A stretch of 64,000 bases of DNA. Source: Pseudarthrobacter sp. SSS035 (GTDB lineage: Bacteria; Actinomycetota; Actinomycetes; Actinomycetales; Micrococcaceae). Location: positions 1,116,001 through 1,180,000 of the forward strand of contig NZ_CP096882.1 in assembly GCF_023273875.1 (NCBI RefSeq). Direction: 5' to 3'. Positions 49,231-57,052 of the stretch are shown piece by piece. The translations under genes and the position numbers were made by a program. Below the pieces are notes generated by a model, which saw only the letters and a program-made list of their open reading frames with translations, made no database searches and was not told the origin of the DNA. The first letter of the stretch is position 1; every line of letters begins with the position of its first letter.

Positions 49231-50544
49231 CTACTCTTTGACGGAAAGACCGTTCTGCTTCAGTCCGGCCACCGTTGCCGTCTGGGCCGTATTTACTGCC
49301 TCCAGGACGGTGCCGCCGGTGCTGAGCTTGCCGTACGCGTCCTTGAGGGCCGTGTTGGTCAGGTCCCAGCTGGGGCCCCACTGCCAGCCCGGGCTGACTG
49401 TCTTGTACGCCTTGTCGAAGACGGCGTAGATATCGTTGCCGAAGTAACTGGCGTCGTAGGCCGCCTGTGCCACGGGAGTCAGGCCCGGGAAGGCCAGGAA
49501 GGCCGAGCCGGTGTTCCCGCGCGCCTTGATGGCTTCCTGGTTTGTGGTGAGGAACTCGATGAACTTGGCAGCGGCTGCCGGGTTCTTGCTGCTCTTGGTG
49601 ACGTTGAAGCTGGAGCCGCCGTAGAACGCGCCGGCCGGTGTGCCCCAGTTCGGCATTTCGGCGGCGATCCACTGTCCCTTCTGTCCGCTCGCTTCAGTCC
49701 GCTTCTGGATGCCCGTGGCGCTCCAGTTCGCGCCGACGACACCAACGACGGTGCCGTTCGCCAGGTCAAGGCTCCACTCATCGCTGTAGGCCTGCGTCAC
49801 CTTGACGAGCTTGTTGTCGATCAGCTTCTGCCAGTAGCCGGCCACCTTCTTGGTGGCGTCATCGTTCACGCCGACCTGCCAGCTGTCGCCCGACGTGCCG
49901 AACCATTTGGCCCCCGCCTGCCAGGCAAGTGCGGCGGTGGCCGGTACTTGGTTGGGGTTGAAGCTTGCCAGATAGGCGTCAGGTGCCACCGACTTGAGCT
50001 TCCGTGCCGCCTCTTCGAATTCCTGCCAGGTCTTGGGGACTTCGACGCCGGCCTTGGCCAGCATGTCCTTGCGGTAGTACATGACCATGGGAGCCGCGTC
50101 ATACGGCAGGCCATAGGTCTTGTCGCCGAACTGGACCATGCCCCGGATTTCGCCGCCAAGCTTATCCACGGTGGCGGATTTGTCGATCAGTCCATCCAGC
50201 GGCTGCAGCTGGCCGTTGCTGACGAACTGCGGCAACTGCGGGTACTCGATGGTGGAGACGTCGGGGCCGTTACCTGCGGTGATGGCCGTGGACAGCTTGG
50301 CGTAACCGCCGCTGTCGGCGTTGGGGATAGTCTCGAAGGTGACCTTGATTTTGCTTTGGCTCGCGTTGAACGCGGCTGCCACTTTGTCCATGCCTGCCAG
50401 TGCCGACCAGAAGGTAATGGTGCCCGAGGGATCCTCGGTGGGCGTGGGGGCCGCGGACGGGGTGGGGCCCGTTCCGCAGGCTGCCAGCAGTAATGCGCTG
50501 GTGGCCAGGCTGGCGGCCCCGATAAGTAGATTGCGACGCTTCAT
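49231..50544 (-). CDS. Extracellular sugar-binding lipoprotein of the ABC transporter
   Basis: A 437-residue solute-binding protein (family 1). The lipoprotein signal is RRNLLIGAASLATSALLLAAC with the lipid-modified cysteine at about residue 23, followed by a short Thr/Pro linker. The mature region has the SBP fold signature (LAGMDKVAAAFNASQSKIKVTFETIPNADSGGYAKL in parts). It captures the oligosaccharide substrate for the two permeases. Start ATG 50544, with GGGAG upstream. The 5' flank contains a regulator-binding-like motif. Confidence 0.94.
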   Translation of the reverse strand: MKRRNLLIGAASLATSALLLAACGTGPTPSAAPTPTEDPSGTITFWSALAGMDKVAAAFNASQSKIKVTFETIPNADSGGYAKLSTAITAGNGPDVSTIEYPQLPQFVSNGQLQPLDGLIDKSATVDKLGGEIRGMVQFGDKTYGLPYDAAPMVMYYRKDMLAKAGVEVPKTWQEFEEAARKLKSVAPDAYLASFNPNQVPATAALAWQAGAKWFGTSGDSWQVGVNDDATKKVAGYWQKLIDNKLVKVTQAYSDEWSLDLANGTVVGVVGANWSATGIQKRTEASGQKGQWIAAEMPNWGTPAGAFYGGSSFNVTKSSKNPAAAAKFIEFLTTNQEAIKARGNTGSAFLAFPGLTPVAQAAYDASYFGNDIYAVFDKAYKTVSPGWQWGPSWDLTNTALKDAYGKLSTGGTVLEAVNTAQTATVAGLKQNGLSVKE

Positions 50545-50589
50545 TATGCTCCCTTGAAATCCACGATGCGAAGGTGGGATGTGGTCAAC

Positions 50590-50665
50590 GCCACATGGTG
50601 TATTTCAATGAAACACGCAGCATCAAGCTAAAACAACAAAATGAACATGAATTGAACATTTGAAC
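50590..50665 (-). promoter_or_regulatory. Promoter/operator region of the sugar ABC operon
   Basis: Contains TGAACATGAATTGAACAT (a repeated TGAACAT) and a CTAAAAC-AACAAAATG block. Nearly the same block (CTAAAACGAACAAAATG) occurs upstream of the regulator gene at 51819, suggesting a common factor, probably the DeoR/LacI hybrid. Confidence 0.5.
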
Positions 50666-50683
50666 CAATGGGAGACCCTGGTA

Positions 50684-51769
50684 CTAGCCGGCGGTAGATT
50701 CCCGAACAACCAATGTGGGAGACAGGTTGAGCCTCTGCAGGGCAGGAGAGGTTCCGCGCCGGGAACCGATCCTGTTCAGGCACATTTGCAGCGCTTGGTA
50801 CCCGACGTCGAACTTCGGCGGAGCCACAGCGCTAAGGGACACGGACCCCAGGGACGCGATCTCGTCGTCGTACGCCACCAACGCAAGGTCCCCCGGGATG
50901 CGGATGCCTCGTGCCGTGCACGAGTCAGCGAACGTCAGGGCGTCCTCGTCGTTGTGGATGATGGCGGCCGTCACGCCCTCATCGGCGAACCAGTCCAGGA
51001 TGGCGCCTATCTGCCCCCGGAGGGCCTCGGGGTCATCCGGGGACGGGGAGATGGTGCGTATCCTGCCGGCATCGTGGGCCAGTCCGGCCTTCTGCAGCGC
51101 GAGGCGGTAGCCTTCGACGATCGGCGTAGTTGTGGGGCTGCTGTCACGGGCGCACAAGGCAATGTTGCGGTGGCCGAGCGCCAGCAGGTGGTTGACCGCG
51201 ATCTCTGCCCCCCGCGCATGGTCGCTGCGCACCGATTCCAGCCTGCCGGAGTCGAGGACATCGTCAATTAGGCGTTCGACGACGACGATGGGCACGTCCG
51301 CGGCGGTCAGCAGGTCAAGTGTGGGCGTCCCGGCCAGCGATTCATGGCTGGGTGTGACCAGGAGTCCATCCACACCGCTCGCCAGTAACCGCTGGATTTG
51401 CAGGCACTCCTCCGTCGGCGAGTACTTCGAAACGCCCAGGACCAGGCGAACTCCCATTTCCTGCGCCGCAGCCTCAGCCCCTCGGATGATTCCCGGGAAG
51501 TAGTATGCCGCAGAAGGCGCCACCATCCCGATTGTTGCCAGCGGCGGGCGGGCGACGCTGCGGCCGCGGCGATCAGCCCGGGCGGGCGCGGCCGCCGGAA
51601 CGGCGCCGCCGTGTACCCGGCTCAGCAGCCCTTCGGCTTCCAGCACCGCCAGATCCCGCCGCACCGTCATTCCCGTGATGCCGACCTTGGCCGCGAATTC
51701 CGTGACATTCAGCGATCCGCTGCTGGCCAATTGCTTCAGGATCAGCTCTTTCCGCTTATTGGACATCAT
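50684..51769 (-). CDS. DeoR-type HTH fused to LacI-type sensor: hybrid transcriptional regulator
   Basis: A 361-residue regulator. The N-terminus RKELILKQLASSGSLNVTEFAAKVGITGMTVRRDLAVLEAEGLLSRVHGGA (in parts) is a DeoR winged helix, whereas residues 80-360 are a LacI/RbsB periplasmic-binding-type effector domain (TIGMVAPSAAYYFPGIIRGAEAAAQEMGVRL ... NIALCARDSSPTTTPIVEGYRLAL). Start at ATG 51769 with GGGGAG 8 nt upstream; an adjacent ATG at 51766 is equivalent. It likely represses the sugar operon and itself, released by an amino-sugar ligand. Confidence 0.9.
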   Translation of the reverse strand: MMSNKRKELILKQLASSGSLNVTEFAAKVGITGMTVRRDLAVLEAEGLLSRVHGGAVPAAAPARADRRGRSVARPPLATIGMVAPSAAYYFPGIIRGAEAAAQEMGVRLVLGVSKYSPTEECLQIQRLLASGVDGLLVTPSHESLAGTPTLDLLTAADVPIVVVERLIDDVLDSGRLESVRSDHARGAEIAVNHLLALGHRNIALCARDSSPTTTPIVEGYRLALQKAGLAHDAGRIRTISPSPDDPEALRGQIGAILDWFADEGVTAAIIHNDEDALTFADSCTARGIRIPGDLALVAYDDEIASLGSVSLSAVAPPKFDVGYQALQMCLNRIGSRRGTSPALQRLNLSPTLVVRESTAG

Positions 51770-51787
51770 GACCGCGCTCCCCAATAG

Positions 51788-51820
51788 AGTTCAAGTTGTT
51801 CAAATGATTCAACTTGAACT
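51788..51820. promoter_or_regulatory. Perfect inverted-repeat operator upstream of the regulator
   Basis: AGTTCAAGTTG (51788-51798) and CAACTTGAACT (51810-51820) are perfect 11-bp arms, 11 bp apart. Related TTGAAC words appear at the sugar-operon promoter. Confidence 0.7.
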
Positions 51821-51873
51821 AAAACGAACAAAATGCGGGGAGTCAAGACCCGCAAGCGTGTTGCTTTGGCGCC

Positions 51874-52665
51874 TCAGCCGGCGTTCGCTGCGATGCTGTG
51901 CAGGAAGCCGGCGTCACGGACGACGTTTTCCGGCAGGTCCCCCTCGACGAATTCAAGCATCAGGTCCATATCCCGGCCGTGTTCCCGGACGACGTCGGCC
52001 ACGGCCTGCCAAAGGTGCTTGCGGCCCTCGAGTGGGAGCCGCTCCGTCCCGGGCCACCAGGAGAAGCAGTGCACGCCGGCCACGCGCCCAATCGCCTGGC
52101 GCAACGAGGCCAGGGCGTCTTGCTCGCTGAGCCCGACGGCCGGCTGCCAGTAGGTTCCCACATTGGGCCGGTCTACCCGATCGAGAAGCTCCAAGGTGCC
52201 CTGGAGCGTGCTGGTGAGGGTGCCCCCGTGGTATTCGAAGGCGAGCTGCATTCCGTGTTCCGCGGCTGACGCCGCGATCCGCTGGGTGTCCGCCACTACC
52301 GCCTCCCACAGCTGCTGATCCGCCTGGTCCGGTTCTACCGTGCCGGCCCAGATGCGCACCCGCGGTGCGCCCACTCGGACGGCCAGTGACACAATGTCGT
52401 CGAAGTCGCCGAAGTCGCCTGCCCTGTAATACGAGCCCAGCGAGAGGACCTTCAGTCCGGCAGCGGCGCAAGCCTGCCGGGCATGGTCCGCGGAGGCGGC
52501 GTCGACGACGTGGACGTCGGCGCCCCACTCGATCCCGGACAGCCCGGCCCCGGCGGCCACCGCGATCACCTCGTCGATGCTGTGGGAGCGAAGCGTCACC
52601 GAACAGATGCCGGAGGTGAGGGTAGCCGGCTGCTTCCTCGGATCGGAACCGGCGACAAAGGTCAT
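51874..52665 (-). CDS. Xylose-isomerase-like TIM-barrel sugar isomerase/epimerase
   Basis: A 263-residue protein of the sugar-phosphate isomerase/epimerase (AP endonuclease 2-like) family. Barrel strands carry the metal-site acids: GIEWGADVHVV, VRIWAGTVEP, LAFEYHGGTLT, GTYWQPAVGL and LEFVEGD at the end. It probably isomerises an aldose/ketose intermediate of the imported sugar. I choose ATG 52665 (MTFVAGSD) over upstream in-frame alternatives, although no strong ribosome site is visible. Divergent from the ROK gene. Confidence 0.83.
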   Translation of the reverse strand: MTFVAGSDPRKQPATLTSGICSVTLRSHSIDEVIAVAAGAGLSGIEWGADVHVVDAASADHARQACAAAGLKVLSLGSYYRAGDFGDFDDIVSLAVRVGAPRVRIWAGTVEPDQADQQLWEAVVADTQRIAASAAEHGMQLAFEYHGGTLTSTLQGTLELLDRVDRPNVGTYWQPAVGLSEQDALASLRQAIGRVAGVHCFSWWPGTERLPLEGRKHLWQAVADVVREHGRDMDLMLEFVEGDLPENVVRDAGFLHSIAANAG

Positions 52666-52879
52666 GAGGGTACTCACAGTCTGTTCAGGAGGTGGGTTGC
52701 TGTTCACACTAGCGGGAATGCGCTTTCCATGCAATCCTTTGAACGCAGGAAAGCTGCCCCGTGAAGGGCCACTCTGAATCTCGCTCCATGCCAAGGCCGC
52801 GCCAAAGTTGGCCGCCGAGCCGTCGTTTTACAGCGTTCGGGCAGCAGCGTGCCTGCCAAAAGACAAAGGAGATGTATTG

Positions 52880-52945
52880 ATGATCGTTGAAGGAACGGCC
52901 GCCGGGACTGTTCCAGGCCGCTTCATCGAGCAGGAGCCGGCATGA
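52880..52945 (+). CDS. 21-residue coupled leader ORF ahead of the ROK kinase
   Basis: ATG 52880 encodes MIVEGTAAGTVPGRFIEQEP(A) and its TGA overlaps the ROK start (ATGA). AAAGGAGAT lies 6 nt upstream, a stronger ribosome site than the one visible for ROK itself. It may be a regulatory leader peptide for translational coupling, or a remnant of a longer gene. Too short to assign a family. Confidence 0.45.
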   Translation: MIVEGTAAGTVPGRFIEQEPA

Positions 52946-53886
52946 ACCCGCAGGAGAGCTCCGCCGTGCTGGCTTTCGATGTCGGCGGGACCGATATGAA
53001 GGTAGGCCTCCTGCCTGATGGGTCAATCGCAACAGGGTCCTCGCCGATGCGGGATGTGCGGCGGACTAGGACCCCTCGTGACGCAGCATTGCCTGGAGAC
53101 GCCGTGGTGGACCGGATTGTGGAACTGACTGAGCAATACCGACAGACACACCCGGATGTTGACATCGCGGCCATCGGCGTGGGCGTGCCCGGACTTGTGG
53201 ACGAGAAGACCGGTACCGGTGTTCTATCCGTCAATCTGGGCTGGCAGGACTATCCGTTCGTTCATCGCTTGCGTGAGCGGCTCGCAGTGCCCGTGGCATT
53301 GGGCCACGACGCCAAAATGGCCGGCGAGGCAGAGTTTCGGCTCGGCGCAGCACGTGGGTGCAGCGACGCAATTGTCATGGTGATCGGCACGGGAATATCC
53401 GGGGCCATCTTCAGCGACGGCCGCCGGGTGGTCGGGGGCTCGTATGCCGGAGAGCTAGGCCACGCGCCGGTCCCCGGGTCGGACGGTTCAGTGCAAAGAC
53501 TGGAATGCATCGGGGCGGCCGGGGCCATTGCCCGGCGTTATACCGAGGCCACTGGCTCTGCCGCCGATGGCGCCCGAAGTGTGCTCAGGATGGCGCAGGA
53601 CGGGGATACGGCAGCCGGGCGGATCTGGTCGGAGGCAGTGGACGCCATTGCCTTCAACATCGCCCAGTGCGTGGCCATCCTGGGCACGGAGACCGTCGTG
53701 CTTGGCGGCGGCCTGGCTGAGGCGCGGGAAGCACTCTTTGCCCCGGTTATCGCCCGTGTGGATCAGCTGCTGACCTTCCAGCCGCGGCCGCGGATCGTTC
53801 CGGCGGAACTGGGTCAGAATGCTGGACTGGTCGGCTCAGGGCTGAACGCCCGGGAGCTCCTGGACAGCGGACTGGCGAGGCTGTGA
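52942..53886 (+). CDS. ROK-family sugar kinase
   Basis: A 314-residue ROK kinase, probably for GlcNAc, GlcN or a related hexose. The phosphate motif is LAFDVGGTDMKVG (normally GGTKi), then IAAIGVGVPGLVD, the catalytic DAKMAGEAEF (usual D of LGHDAK) and VMVIGTGISGA. The ROK signature GELGH is present, but the CxCGxxGC zinc cluster is not: the following residues are LECIGAAGAIA. The zinc site is therefore missing or atypical. Adjacent nagB suggests a route amino sugar -> 6-phosphate -> fructose-6-phosphate. Confidence 0.9.
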   Translation: MNPQESSAVLAFDVGGTDMKVGLLPDGSIATGSSPMRDVRRTRTPRDAALPGDAVVDRIVELTEQYRQTHPDVDIAAIGVGVPGLVDEKTGTGVLSVNLGWQDYPFVHRLRERLAVPVALGHDAKMAGEAEFRLGAARGCSDAIVMVIGTGISGAIFSDGRRVVGGSYAGELGHAPVPGSDGSVQRLECIGAAGAIARRYTEATGSAADGARSVLRMAQDGDTAAGRIWSEAVDAIAFNIAQCVAILGTETVVLGGGLAEAREALFAPVIARVDQLLTFQPRPRIVPAELGQNAGLVGSGLNARELLDSGLARL

Positions 53887-53978
53887 GCCGCTGTGACCCG
53901 CTGTGCCGGCCACCATCGCCAAGGATCCCCCTCTTGAGGATCCGCCTCGAAACTCAGAAGACCTAGCAGGAGATCAAT

Positions 53979-54761
53979 ATGGAAATTGTCATTTGCCCCG
54001 ATGTTAACGGTGTGGGCCGGACCGCCGCAGACTCATTCGAACGAACTATCCAACGCAAGCCGGCGGCCGTCCTGGGCCTGGCGACCGGCTCATCCCCGCT
54101 CCCCCTCTATAACGAGCTGGAGCGTCGGAGCCGTCACGGACAGTTGAGCTTCCGCGAGGTGCGCGCTTTCAGCCTGGATGAATATATCGGCCTGCCGGCA
54201 GAGCACCCCGAAACCTACCGCGAGGTGGTCAACAGGGAGTTCACCACTCGTGTGGATATCGATCCAGCGGGAGTGCGCGGGCCCAACGGGAACGCCCCCG
54301 ATCTGGAGATAGAAGCTGCGGACTTTGAGAGAGCGATCACGGACGCCGGCGGCATCGACGTCCAAGTCCTCGGCGTCGGATCGAACGGCCACATTGGTTT
54401 CAATGAACCAGGATCGTCTTTAGGTTCGCGGACGCGGGTGAAAACTCTCCTTCCCAAGACCCGGCGGGACAATGCGCGCTTTTTTGGCGATCCGAACGAT
54501 GTCCCTCACCACGTCATCACCCAAGGCATCGGCACCATCATGGAAGCCCGACGTATTGTCCTGATGGCTACCGGAGAGCAGAAAGCCGATGCGATTGCCC
54601 GGCTCGTGGAAGGGCCAATATCGGCCATGTGCCCCGGTTCCGTCCTGCAACTGCACTCGAATACCGTGGTCATTCTCGATGAGTCGGCGGCGTCGAAACT
54701 CGCGCTTGCTGACTATTACCGGTACACCTACGAGAACAAACCGGCATGGCAACGGCTCTGA
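53979..54761 (+). CDS. nagB: Glucosamine-6-phosphate deaminase
   Basis: A 260-residue cytosolic enzyme that converts glucosamine-6-phosphate to fructose-6-phosphate and ammonia. Conserved features: LGLATGSSPLPLYNEL, SLDEYIGL with the catalytic Asp, VLGVGSNGHIGFNEPGSS with the active-site His, and MCPGSVLQLHSNTVVILDE. Length and motif order match NagB. It confirms that the locus handles amino sugars, with the ABC importer for uptake. No GlcNAc-6-phosphate deacetylase gene is in view. AGGAG lies upstream of the ATG. Confidence 0.96.
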   Translation: MEIVICPDVNGVGRTAADSFERTIQRKPAAVLGLATGSSPLPLYNELERRSRHGQLSFREVRAFSLDEYIGLPAEHPETYREVVNREFTTRVDIDPAGVRGPNGNAPDLEIEAADFERAITDAGGIDVQVLGVGSNGHIGFNEPGSSLGSRTRVKTLLPKTRRDNARFFGDPNDVPHHVITQGIGTIMEARRIVLMATGEQKADAIARLVEGPISAMCPGSVLQLHSNTVVILDESAASKLALADYYRYTYENKPAWQRL

Positions 54762-55046
54762 AAGCGCCGAGATTACGTTCGGAAGATGCGTGATGATCAC
54801 TTCGACGGCGGCCGAATCGCTGACACAGTAGGATTCCTTCCCTGGTTCTTGCCACGTCTTCTTGCCACGCCAGGAGGAGCCCGATCAACCTGGCCACTAC
54901 AGTTGGGGGCTACCCTCGAGTGGTCAGAGTCCAACCCTGATGAATGCGGACCACGTCGGCTGTTCGATGTCTCGACCAGTCCGAACAGATGCATTCGAGA
55001 CTTATTGAGTAGATTCAACGGAGTTGCGCTACCCAAGGAGTCTCTG
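54762..55046. other. Intergenic region between nagB and TetR
   Basis: No convincing gene. A 9-bp repeat CTTGCCACG occurs twice around 54850-54870. An open frame upstream of the TetR start is not supported by a ribosome site. Confidence 0.5.
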
Positions 55047-55655
55047 ATGCCTCGCCCCCAATCACCGCTTTTGTCCGTCGATGCGATCGTCACCGCGGCG
55101 ATGACGCTCGTAGATGAGGCGGGGGACTTCAGCTTCCCCAAGATGGCGCGCCGGCTCGGCGTCAGCCAGTCCGCCCTGTATAACCACATCGACAACCGTG
55201 AGCACATCATTGAGCTGATGCGGGGCCGGCTTTTCGCCGTCCAAGTTCCGCCACGGATTGAGAATCTCTCTTGGGCGGATGCCCTGCGCGCCCTCGTGCG
55301 CGCCTACCGTGACCGATTCGCCGCCCACCCTCGGCTCGTACCCCTGCTGATCACGCAAACGGTGCAGGACCTCGGCGTCGTGGGCTTCTACGAGGAAATT
55401 GCCGTCACGCTCGAGAGTGCCGGCCTTGACCAGGGCCAGATCGGCCCGGCGATTGCCACGATTGACTACCTTGCCCTGGGTGCGGCCCTCGACCTGACAG
55501 CCCCGGATGTCGTCTGGTCCCCGCCCGAGGGTCAATTCCCAGCGCTGCATCGTGCGGTCGCAAATTCCGGCTCCGTGGAGGAGCGGGCCGAAGCGGCCTT
55601 CGTGTTCGGCGTCGAACTGCTCATCGCCGGCGTACATGCCCAGGCGATTAAATAA
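55047..55655 (+). CDS. TetR/AcrR-family repressor
   Basis: A 202-residue repressor. The helix-turn-helix DFSFPKMARRLGVSQSALYNHI is followed by a TetR_C-like helical ligand domain. ATG 55047 is selected because AAGGAG precedes it by 6 nt. The upstream open frame without such a site is not counted. It precedes two closely related palindromes and the MFS operon, and is transcribed in the same direction. Probably senses the substrate of the following catabolic enzymes or of the transporter. Confidence 0.9.
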   Translation: MPRPQSPLLSVDAIVTAAMTLVDEAGDFSFPKMARRLGVSQSALYNHIDNREHIIELMRGRLFAVQVPPRIENLSWADALRALVRAYRDRFAAHPRLVPLLITQTVQDLGVVGFYEEIAVTLESAGLDQGQIGPAIATIDYLALGAALDLTAPDVVWSPPEGQFPALHRAVANSGSVEERAEAAFVFGVELLIAGVHAQAIK

Positions 55656-55658
55656 GGT

Positions 55659-55735
55659 TTAGTGAAAGCCTTTCACTAACCTCTTGTGCCCGACCGGGAC
55701 ATGCGTCACACTAAATGAATGCCTTTCATTTAGTG
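55659..55735 (+). promoter_or_regulatory. Two palindromic operators upstream of the MFS operon
   Basis: The first (55659-55679) is a perfect 10-1-10 palindrome around AGTGAAAG-C-CTTTCACT. The second (55709-55735) has 11-bp arms CACTAAATGAA/TTCATTTAGTG. Both share TGAAWGCCTTTCA, consistent with one dimeric repressor, probably the adjacent TetR protein. Confidence 0.75.
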
Positions 55736-55772
55736 ACGGCATTCACATCCAGACCATCCCCCGGAGGTAGCC

Positions 55773-57014
55773 ATGTCTGAAAACACTGTGGAGCCGGAGG
55801 GTTCCGGCCGAGTGCCGCTGACGGCGAAGCGCGCCGTCTCTGTCTTTGGGATCAGCGTGGTGGGTTTTATGACCGCCAACCTGGTTCCGGTCATGATCGT
55901 TGCCCTGACCGGGGAGTTGGGATTTTCCGTCACTGAGGCGGGCACCCTGATGACGGCCTCCCTGCTTGCCTGCGCTGCCTCCTGCCTGGCGACCTCTCGC
56001 TGGTCCGCGCACGGCGGGCGGTACGTCGTCGCCCGCGCCGGCCTTGCCCTTGCGGCTCTGGGCTTCGGAGCCGCCGCGTTCGTCCCCTCCGTGCCGGTGG
56101 TCGTCGCAGGAGTCGTGCTGGGCGGCTTGGGTGCGGGCGGGGCTGTCTCCGCCGGTGGCGCGGCCTTGGGGGCCCTGCGTAATCCGGACCGCGCCTCGGG
56201 CATCAACGGGTTCACTAACCGCACGATCGTGTCGGTTGTCCTGTTCACGATCCCGGCGCTTGGAGCCGGGATGGGCAGCGCATTCGGGTTGCTAGCCGGC
56301 CTGGCCCTGGCGGCCCTGCTCACAACGGGGTGGCTGCCGGACCGTCCGGCAACATACGCCTCTGCTGCGTCATCGCCGGCCGCAGCCAAAAAGCCTTTGC
56401 GAACTCCGACAACGGCCGGGGTCGGGCTGTTGATCTGCTTTGCCCTGTGGGCGCTGAGCGAAGACTCGCTGTGGGCCGTGGCGGGCACCATGGGGGCTGA
56501 GCAGGCAGGTCTCGATGAAACCGGCATGGGACTGGCGCTCAGCCTGTCCACCTTGGGGGGTTTGCTCGCCACAGCCGTCGTGAGCTTGTTCGGGCGGCGC
56601 CTGGGACGCACCATCGCCCTTGCGGTCGCCCTGGTGGCCGGCGGCCTGCTTAAACTTCTCGCCGGGGCGGTGACCGACCCGGGCTGGTACCTGGTGGTCA
56701 TCATCGCCTGGAATACGCTTTACGCGGCCGCGTTCGTCTACATCATCGCTGTCGCCGCCGCACTGGACGCATCGGGGCGGTGGTCGGCGCCGCTGCTCGG
56801 CGTCTACCTCATCGGCTCCTCCTTCGCCCCCGTCTTCGGCACCTCCCTGTCGGCCGCGATCGGCTATGCCGGGATGGGCATGGTCCTTGCCGGGATGACC
56901 TTTGCCCTGCTGGTTCCCTTCCTCGTCATCGCCCGCGTCTCCGTCCGGGGCGAGACCGACTCGGCCCCCCGATCTGCGCCGGAGACCGACTTCCCCCAGA
57001 CAGCGATCGTCTGA
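55773..57014 (+). CDS. MFS transporter (DHA1-like)
   Basis: A 413-residue membrane protein with about 12 helices. MSENTVEPEGSGRVPLTAKRAVSVFGISVVGF starts helix 1 and the loop SRWSAHGGRYVVARAG is the position of the MFS signature between helices 2 and 3. The cytoplasmic tail is short and acidic. In this operon it is likely to import the amide/guanidino-type substrate or export a product. GGAGG lies near the ATG. The following gene overlaps or adjoins its stop. Confidence 0.88.
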   Translation: MSENTVEPEGSGRVPLTAKRAVSVFGISVVGFMTANLVPVMIVALTGELGFSVTEAGTLMTASLLACAASCLATSRWSAHGGRYVVARAGLALAALGFGAAAFVPSVPVVVAGVVLGGLGAGGAVSAGGAALGALRNPDRASGINGFTNRTIVSVVLFTIPALGAGMGSAFGLLAGLALAALLTTGWLPDRPATYASAASSPAAAKKPLRTPTTAGVGLLICFALWALSEDSLWAVAGTMGAEQAGLDETGMGLALSLSTLGGLLATAVVSLFGRRLGRTIALAVALVAGGLLKLLAGAVTDPGWYLVVIIAWNTLYAAAFVYIIAVAAALDASGRWSAPLLGVYLIGSSFAPVFGTSLSAAIGYAGMGMVLAGMTFALLVPFLVIARVSVRGETDSAPRSAPETDFPQTAIV

Positions 57015-57052
57015 TGCTCCCCGCCAGTTTCCCAACATCCGAAAGCCTTCCC

